A stretch of 64,000 bases of DNA from Hyperoodon ampullatus (taxonomy: Eukaryota; Chordata; Mammalia; Artiodactyla; Ziphiidae): contig OX457056.1 of assembly GCA_949752795.1 (NCBI GenBank), positions 95,750,942-95,814,941 on the forward strand, read 5' to 3'. Position numbers and translations under genes: made by a program. The notes under the pieces are model-generated. The model ran no database searches. It had not been told where the DNA came from and worked only from the letters and a program-made list of their open reading frames with translations. The number at the start of each line of letters is the position of its first letter. The stretch's first letter is position 1. Shown here piece by piece: positions 57,679 to 64,000 of this stretch.

Positions 57679-59142
57679 GTTGGAAGATTTTTATTCACAG
57701 TTTCAATTTCATTAGCTGTGATTGGTCTGTTCATGTCTTCTATTTCTTCCTGGTTCAGTCTTGTAAGGTTATACCTTTCTAAGAGTTTGTCCATTTCTTC
57801 CAGGTTGTCCATTTTACTGGCATAGAGTTGCTTGTAGTAGTCTCTTAGGATGCTCTGTATTTCGGTGGTGTCTGTTGTAACTTTTCCTTTTTCATTTCTA
57901 ATTTTATTGATTTGAGTCCGCTCCCTCTCCCTCTTTTTCTTTATGAGTCTGGCTAATGGTTTATCAGTTTTGTTTATCTTCTCAAAGAACCAGCTTTTAG
58001 TTTTATTGATCTTTGCTTTTGTTTTCTTTGTTTCTATTTCATTTATTTCTGCTCTGATCTTTATGATTTCTTTCCTTCTACTAATTTTGGGTTTTGTTTG
58101 TTCTTCTTCCTCTAGTTCCTGTAGGTGTAAGGTTACACTGTTTATTTGAGATTTTTCTTGTTTCTTGAGGTAGGCTTGTATAGCTATAAACTTCCCTCTT
58201 AGAACTGCTTTTGCTGCATCCCATAGTTTTGGATCGTCGTGTTTTCATTGTCATTTGTGTCTAGGTATTTTTTGATTTCCTCTTTGATTTCTTCAGTGAT
58301 CTCTTGGTTATTTAGTAACGTATTGTTTAGCCTCCATGTGTGTGTGTATTTTACGTTTTTTTCCCTGTAATTGATTTCTAATCTCATAGTGTTGTTGTCA
58401 GAAATGATGCTTGATATGATTTCAGTTTTCTTAAATTTACTGAGGCTTGATTTGTGACCCAAGATGTGATCTATCCTGGAGAATGTTCTGTGCACACCTG
58501 AGAAGAAAGTGTAATCTGCTATTTTGGGATGGAATGTCCTATAAATATCAATTAAATCTATCTGTTCTATTGTGTCATTTGAAGCTTGTGTTTCCTTATT
58601 AATCTTCTGTTTGGATGATCTGTCCATTGGTGTAAGTGAGGTGTTAAAGTCCCCCACTATTATTGTGTTACTGTCAATTTCCTCTTTTAGAGCTGTTAGC
58701 AGTTGCCTTATGTATTGAGGTGCTCCTATGTTGGGTGCATATATATTTATAATTGTTATATCTTCTTCTTGGATTGATCCCTTGATCATTATGTAGTGTC
58801 CTTCCTTGTCTCTTGTAACATTCTTTATTAATTTTAAAGTCTATTTTATGTGATATGAGTATTGCTACTCCAGCTTTCTTTTGATTTCCATTTCCATGGA
58901 ATATCTTTTTCCAACCTCTCACTTTTGGTCTGTATGTGTCCCTACGTCTGAAATGGATCTCTTGTAGACAGCATATATATGGGTCTTGTTTTTGTATCCA
59001 TTCAGCAAGCCTGTGTCTTTTGGTTGGAGCATTTAATCCATTCACTTTTAAGGTAATTATTGATATGTATGTTCCTGTTACCATTTTCTTAATTGTTTTG
59101 GGTTTGTTTTTGTAGGTCCTTTTCTTCTCTTGTGTTTCCTAC

Positions 59143-60043
59143 TTAGAGACGTTCCTTTAGCATTTGTTGTAGAGCTGGTTTGGTGGTGCTGAATTCTCTT
59201 AGCTTTTGCTTGTCTGGAAAGCTTTTGATTTCTCCATCAAATCTGAATGAGATCCTTGCCAGGTAGAGTAATCTTGGTTGTAGTTTCTTCCCTTTCATCA
59301 CTTTAAGTATATCATGCCACTCCCTTCTGCCTTGTAGAGTTTCTGCTGAGAAATCAGCTGTTAACCTTATGGGAGTTCCCTTGTATGTTATTTGTCGTTT
59401 TTCCCTTGCTGCTTTCAATAATTTTTCTTTGTCTTTAATTTTTGCCAATTTGATTACTGTGTGTCTCGGCATGTTTCTCCTTGGGTTTATCCTGTATGGG
59501 ACTCTCTGCGCTTCCTGGACTTGGGTGGCTATTTCCTTTCCCATGTTAGGGAAGTTTCTGACTATAATCTCTTCAAATATTTTCTCGGATCCTTTCTGTC
59601 TCTCTTCTCCTTCTGGGACCCCTATAATGCGAACAGTTGTTGCATTTAATGTTGTCCCAGAAGTCTCTTAGGCTGTCTTCATTTCTTTTCATTCTTTTTT
59701 ATTTATTCTGTTCTGTAGCAGTGAATTCCACCATTCTGTGTTCCAGGTCACTTATCTGTTCTTCTGCCTCAGTTATTCTGCTCTTGATTCCTTCTAGCAT
59801 ATTTTTCATTTGTTATTGTATCATTCATCTCTGTTTGTTCTTTAATTCTTCTAGATCTTTCTTAAACATTTCTTGCATCTTCTCGATCTTTTCCTCCATT
59901 CTTTTTCTGAGGTCCTGTAACATCTTCACTGTCATTATTCTGAATTCTTTTTCTGGAAGATTGCCTATCTCCATTTCATGTAGTTGTTTTTGTGGGGTTT
60001 TATCTTGTTCCTTCATCTGATACCTAGCCCTCTGCCTTTTCAT
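59143..60043 (-). pseudogene. L1-D ORF1 relic
   Basis: N-terminal coiled-coil start (60043-59825) and C-terminal half (59544-59143, ending FSTTKPALQQMLKERL) are in different frames, with disruptions between. Domain order is normal for ORF1p. Confidence 0.9.
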
Positions 60044-60948
60044 CTTGTCTATCTTTCTGTGAATGTGGTTTCATTCCACAGGCTGCAGGATTGTAGTTAT
60101 TCTTGCTTTTGCTGTCTGCCCTCTTGTGGATGAGGCTATCTAAGAGGCTTGTGCAAGTTTACTGATGGGAGGGACTGGTGGTGGGTAGAGCTGGGTGTTG
60201 CTCTGGTGGGCAGAGCTCAGTAAAACTTTAATGTGCTTTTCTGCTGATGAGTGGGGCTGGGTTCCCTCCCTGTTGGTTGTTTGGCCTGAGGCAACCCAAC
60301 ACTGGAGCCTACCCAGGCTCTTTGGTGGGGCTAATGGTGGACTCTGGGAGGGCGCACACCTAGAAGTACTTCCCAGAACTTCTGCTACCAGTGTCCTTGT
60401 CCCTTGGTGAGCCACAGCTGCCCCCCGCCTCTGCAGGAGACCCTCCAACACTAGCAGGTAGGTCTGGTTCAGTCTCCTATGGGTTCACTGCTCCTTCCTC
60501 TGTGTTCCTATGCGCACAGTACTTTGTGTGTGCCCTCCAAGGGTGGAGTCTCTGTTTCCCCCAGTGCTGCTGAAGTCCTGCAATCAAATCCCACTAGCCT
60601 TCAAAGTCTGATTCTCTAGGAGTTCCTCCTCCCCTTGCCAGATCCCCAGGTTGTGAAGCCTGATGTGTAGCTCAGAACCTTCACTCCAGTTGGTGGGCTT
60701 CTGTGGTATAAGTGTTCTCCAATTTGTGAGTCACCCACCCAGCGGTTATGGGATTTGATTTTATTGTGATAGCGCCCCTCCTACCATCTCATTGCAGCTT
60801 CTCCTTTGTCTTTGCATGTGGGGTATCTTTTTTGGTGAGTTCCAGTGTCTTCCTGTCGATGATTGTTCAGCAGTTAGTTGTGATTCCGGTGTTCTCGAAA
60901 GAGGGAGTGAGAGCATGTCCTTCTACTCTGCCATCTTGAACCAATCTT
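60044..60948 (-). promoter_or_regulatory. L1-D 5' UTR / internal promoter
   Basis: A leader of about 900 bp, unlike those of L1-A and L1-B except for the AAGATGGCAG motif at the very start (plus 60928-60937). Confidence 0.75.
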
Positions 60949-61690
60949 CCTGTTTTTTTTCCTCTTCTTTTGCTGTCTTCTCTTATGTTTTGATGACTAT
61001 CTTCAGTGTTGTTTTGGATTCCTTTATCTTTTTGTGTGTATCTATTATAAATTTTTGGTTTGTGGTAATATTATATTTTAAATATACATATATTTAAAGT
61101 TGATGATCTCCGGAATTCCCTGACAGTCCAGTGGTTAGGACTTGTTGCTCTCACTGCCAGGGCCCTGGGTTTGATCCCTGGTTGGGGAAATAAGAAATAA
61201 GATCCCGCAAGCTGCGTGGTGTGGCAAAAAATAAATAAATAAATAAATAAAAATCGATGATCTCTTATGTTCAGATGCATTCTAACAATGCTGCATTTTT
61301 ACTCCCCCCACAACACACATTTGATATTTTTGACTTCATATTTTACCTCTTTTTGTTTTGTTTATCCCTTAGCTAGTTATTGGGGATATGCATGACTTTA
61401 CTATTTTTGTCTTTTAACCTTCCTACTATCTTTGTAGGTGGTTGATCTACTACCTTTACTGTGTATTTGCCTTTTCCCTTTCATAGTTTTAATTTTTATA
61501 GCTGTGGTCTTTTCTTTTCCACTTAGAAAATCCCTTTAACATTTCTTGTAAAGCCAGTTTAGTGGCACTGAACTCTTTTAGCTTTTGCTTGTCTGTAATT
61601 CTTTATAGCTCCTTCAGATCTGAATTATAGCCTTTGTGAGTTGAATATTCTTGGTTGTGGGTTTTTTTCCTTTCACCACTTTGAATATGT
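60949..61690 (-). mobile_element. Older L1 ORF1-region relic
   Basis: 61380-61690 antisense matches the L1 ORF1 C-terminal region ('gtggcactgaactcttttag', 'ttttgcttgtctg') and the ORF1-ORF2 gap. 60949-61100 is likely the same old element. Split by a SINE. Confidence 0.65.
61111..61253 (+). mobile_element. Older short tRNA-Glu-type SINE
   Basis: Direct element of 143 bp: 'cggaattccctgacagtcca', B-box-like 'gggtttgatccctgg', tail (AAAT)n. TSD TTGATGATCTC at 61100-61110 and (one mismatch) 61254-61264. Confidence 0.92.
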
Positions 61691-61762
61691 ATGGCTAGCT
61701 GTGAGGTCTTCAAAGCGAGGTATTCTGGGGGCTCATCTTCTGGTATAGGACACTTAGACTGG

Positions 61763-61825
61763 GGTCCTGTAACACAGGACCGTGGTCTGATCCCCACATT
61801 GGGAGCCCAATGTGGGGATCAGACC
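61763..61825. repeat. Two adjacent perfect inverted repeats (hairpins)
   Basis: Hairpin 1: 8-bp arms GGTCCTGT/ACAGGACC with loop AAC (61763-61781). Hairpin 2: perfect 20-bp arms at 61784-61803 and 61806-61825 with a 2-base spacer AG. They lie in a 170-bp segment between old L1 pieces that may be L1 5' UTR-like. Confidence 0.95.
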
Positions 61826-61854
61826 CTTTACTACTTGTGGAGAACTTCTGCAAT

Positions 61855-62410
61855 TGTGATTATTATCATGTTTGTGTATATCTTCTTTTTTAAAAATTTT
61901 ATTTATTTATTTATTTATTTATTTTTGGCTGTGTTGGGTTTTTGTTGCTGCACGCGGGCTTCCTCTAGTTGTAGTGAGCAGGGGCTACTCCTTGCGGTGC
62001 ACGGGCTTCTCATTGTGGTGGCTTCTCTTGTTTCAGAGCATGGACTGTAGGCATACGGGCTTCAGTAGTTGTGGCACAAGGGGTCTAGAGTGCAGGTTCA
62101 GTAGTTGTGGCGCATGGGCTTAGTTGCGCCGCGGCATGTGGGATCTTCCCAGACCGGGGCTCGAACCTGTGTCACCTGCATTGGCAGGTGGATTCTTAAC
62201 CACTGCACCACCAGGGAAGGCCCTGTGTATATCTTCTTTGGAAAAATATCTATTTAGGTCTTCTGTCCATTTTTGATCCGTTTTTTTTAATATTAAGTTA
62301 TATGAGCTGTTTATATATTTTGGATATTAATCTCTTATTGGTCATGTCATTTGCAAATATTTCTCTCATTCAGTAGGTTGTCTTTTCATTTTTTCAATGG
62401 TTTCTCTTCT
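61855..62410 (-). mobile_element. L1 ORF2 3' fragment
   Basis: Antisense ORF2 sequence 'ctatttaggtcttctgtcca' and 'gagctgtttatatattttgg' from 62224 on. A SINE at 61889-62223 splits it. The first 30 bases duplicate across the SINE as its TSD. Confidence 0.75.
61889..62223 (-). mobile_element. CHR-type SINE, long form
   Basis: Inverted long form with an (ATTT)n tail. Perfect 16-bp TSD TGTGTATATCTTCTTT at 61873-61888 and 62224-62239. Confidence 0.95.
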
Positions 62411-62670
62411 ATGTTTTTTTTTTAAGGGGTTGTTTTGTTTTGTTTTTTTTGGCTTCACAGGGTCTCTGTTGTGGCGCATGGGCTTCTCTAGTTGTGGCAT
62501 GTGGGCTCTACAGTACATGGGCTCAATAGTTGCAGTGTGAGGGCTCTCTAGTTGTGGTGTGCAGGCTCAGCTGCAGTATGTGGGATCTTAGTTCCCCAAC
62601 CAGGAATCGAACCTGGGCCCCCTGAATTGGGAGTGTGGAGTCTTAACCACTGGACCACCAGGGAAGTCCC
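62411..62670 (-). mobile_element. CHR-related SINE
   Basis: Inverted, with 'ggcttctctagttgtggca' body units and minus-strand head 'gggacttccctggtggtcca'. TSD not resolved. Confidence 0.88.
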
Positions 62671-62727
62671 TACAGTTATTTTAAAATTGAGTAAACCACA
62701 GGTTCAGGAAAGTAAAATAGTACTTAT

Positions 62728-63063
62728 GTGTGTTTTTTTTAATAAATAAATTTATTTATTTATTTATTTTTGGCCGCACTGGGTCTTTGTTTCTGTGCAT
62801 GGGCTTTCTCTAGTTGTGGTGAGCGAGGGCTTCTCTTGTTGAAGAACACAGGCTCTAGGCACACAGGATTCATTAGTTGTGGCACGCAGGCTCAGTAGTT
62901 TTGGCTTGCAGGCTCTAGAGCGCAGCCTCAGTAGTGAGCCTTAGTTGTGGTGCACAGGCTTGGTTGCTCCACAGCATGTGGGATCTTCCTGGACCAGGCC
63001 TCGAACTCGTGTCTCCTGCATTGGCAGGCAGATTCTTAACCACTGCACCACCAGGAAAGTCCC
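62728..63063 (-). mobile_element. CHR-type SINE, long form
   Basis: Inverted long form with a TTTATTTA-type tail. TSD AAAATAGTACTTAT at 62714-62727 and (one mismatch) 63064-63077. Confidence 0.94.
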
Positions 63064-63099
63064 AAAATAGTAGTTATATCTTAACGTTTAAAGTAAGAT

Positions 63100-63260
63100 A
63101 TTTTTGTTATTTATTCAATCATTCATTTAACAACAACTGTGAAGTTCAGACTATGTGCCAGGCATTGTTTCAGACATGGAGAACACAGAAAACAAATTCT
63201 CTGCATTCTGGAGCTTAAATTATGGTGGGAGAACATGACAATCAATAGAAATAAGGAGAG
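63100..63260 (-). repeat. L2-like relic
   Basis: Motifs 'tattcaatcattcattta', 'actatgtgccaggcattg', 'ctgcattctggagctta' fit the 3' end of L2-type relics, inverted. Confidence 0.65.
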
Positions 63261-64000
63261 GATAGATAGGAATATAACAGTAAGTTTAATTTTAGCTAGT
63301 GACATGTGATATAAAGAAAAAATACAAATTTTATTGATATGAAAAGATATTTAGAATATGTTGTTAAATAAAAAATGGGAGTTGCAAAATAATAAGGTGT
63401 AGGGGGGTCTCAATTTTCGGCATATGTAGAAGTATACACACTAAAATATAAGCATATAAAATACTAAAATCAAGACCATTTGAATTTCAGATCTATTTCC
63501 CAATATTAAGAGCAAGGAAAATAAGGGGAGCTGAATTCTCTGGGGCCTTCAAAACATCAGATCTATCAGATTTTATGTCTACCTGAAGAAGAATTTTTCC
63601 TAGTGGCCTGGAGCCATTACTGACAAAAATAATTGACAGGGTGATGATTTGTGTAAGATCTCTGGTTTGAATTAATGTGCTCCCCTGCCCACCTCTATCA
63701 AATTTTCAAATTACCTTAAAGCAAAGCTTTGCTCGTAGTAGGTACTGCATGACTATTTACTGCAAGCTGGCAGGAAGGAATATAGGAACTTACTGTGGAA
63801 TGGAAAACAGATGTCAGTACTTTGGAAATATAATCAAACAACTTTTTAGGTACCAGGAAGGAGTGTATTTGCAAATCAGGAAACACTCAACCCCAGGAAG
63901 CAGATGCTAGTATGCTTTTGGTCAAAACTCTGGGGTAACATTTTTACTTTGGTGACTATCAAAATTTTTAATCTATCCAAGGAATTTATTTCCAAAATGA
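63261..64000. other. Unassigned non-coding DNA
   Basis: AT-rich sequence. A 77-codon plus frame at 63677-63910 has no recognisable domain. Nothing else seen. Confidence 0.4.

Larger units (their letters stand above)
54758..59084 (-). pseudogene. L1-D ORF2 relic
   Basis: Endonuclease start 59084-58674 and 58789-58199 ([18 protein letters not shown] in place of SDHN). The RT with FADD lies within 56485-55847 and the C-terminal knuckle within 55286-55011. Split by two SINEs (57004-57294, 57412-57678) and broken by frameshifts and stops. The catalytic His of SDH is Asn here. Confidence 0.88.
54758..60948 (-). mobile_element. L1-D: full-length-type L1 lacking its 3' UTR
   Basis: Minus L1 with 5' UTR (60948 to about 60044), ORF1 relic (60043-59143), ORF2 relic (59084-54758). 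The 5' end reads 'ggttcaagatggcagagtag' on the minus strand. The 3' end stops inside ORF2 ('VETWMHLE') against L1-C, so the 3' UTR is missing. Two dimeric-head SINEs sit in ORF2. No TSD was found. Confidence 0.88.

Noticed and set aside
1..64000. A novel multi-gene system
   Set aside because: No cluster of host genes exists in the window. Nearly all open frames are mobile-element relics.

Overview
The window is mammalian nuclear DNA, almost certainly cetacean. It has no operons, tRNA, rRNA or CRISPR. It is packed with tRNA-derived SINEs of the whale/dolphin CHR type, in a long form (about 300-350 bp) and a short form (about 200 bp), plus an older short tRNA-Glu-type SINE. It also holds several generations of LINE-1, one endogenous retrovirus (ERV), old LTRs, MIR, L2-like and hAT/Tigger relics, and a few processed gene copies. 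No complete host protein-coding gene is visible. Nearly all open frames over 60 codons are L1 ORF1/ORF2 pieces, SINE read-through or chance.

Layout. 1-5.4 kb: a MIR interrupted by a solo LTR, a truncated L1 with a 16-bp target-site duplication (TSD), a BAG6 3'-end processed pseudogene, and a CpG-rich island whose minus strand carries a plausible signal-peptide first exon with a splice donor. 5.4-20.7 kb: repeat-dense DNA with many SINEs, L1 pieces, MIRs, a Tigger-like relic and MER5A-like relics, one of them split by an L1. 21.9-42.6 kb: one nested structure. A minus-strand ERV (both LTRs, primer-binding site, integrase and env relics) is split in env by a full-length minus L1 (L1-A, 14-bp TSD). 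L1-A is in turn split in ORF2 by a nearly full-length plus-strand L1 (L1-B, 13-bp TSD) and by two SINEs. 42.6-51 kb: an L2-like relic split by a retrocopy of an unknown transcript, a MaLR-type LTR, a MIR, a COX6A1 retropseudogene and old L1 3' ends. 51-63 kb: an older L1 (L1-C) carrying an inserted polyadenylated LTR-derived retrocopy, a rearranged junction, and a third full-length-type L1 (L1-D) carrying two SINEs with a duplicated 5' head. Beyond it lie old L1 pieces, a 42-bp near-perfect palindrome and three stacked SINEs.

How the parts relate: the logic is insertional history rather than a pathway. L1 machinery left the TSD and poly(A) signatures on the SINEs, the retropseudogenes and the L1s themselves. 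The likely order is ERV, then L1-A, then L1-B and the SINEs. L1-B still has an open ORF1, but its ORF2 has two frameshifts and one stop. The only candidate for a live host gene is the CpG island and signal-peptide exon near 5.0 kb, pointing left out of the window. I found no new multi-gene system. The most unusual items are L1-B's 236-bp non-L1 5' extension inside its TSDs, the dimeric-head SINEs, the polyadenylated LTR retrocopy and the palindrome.
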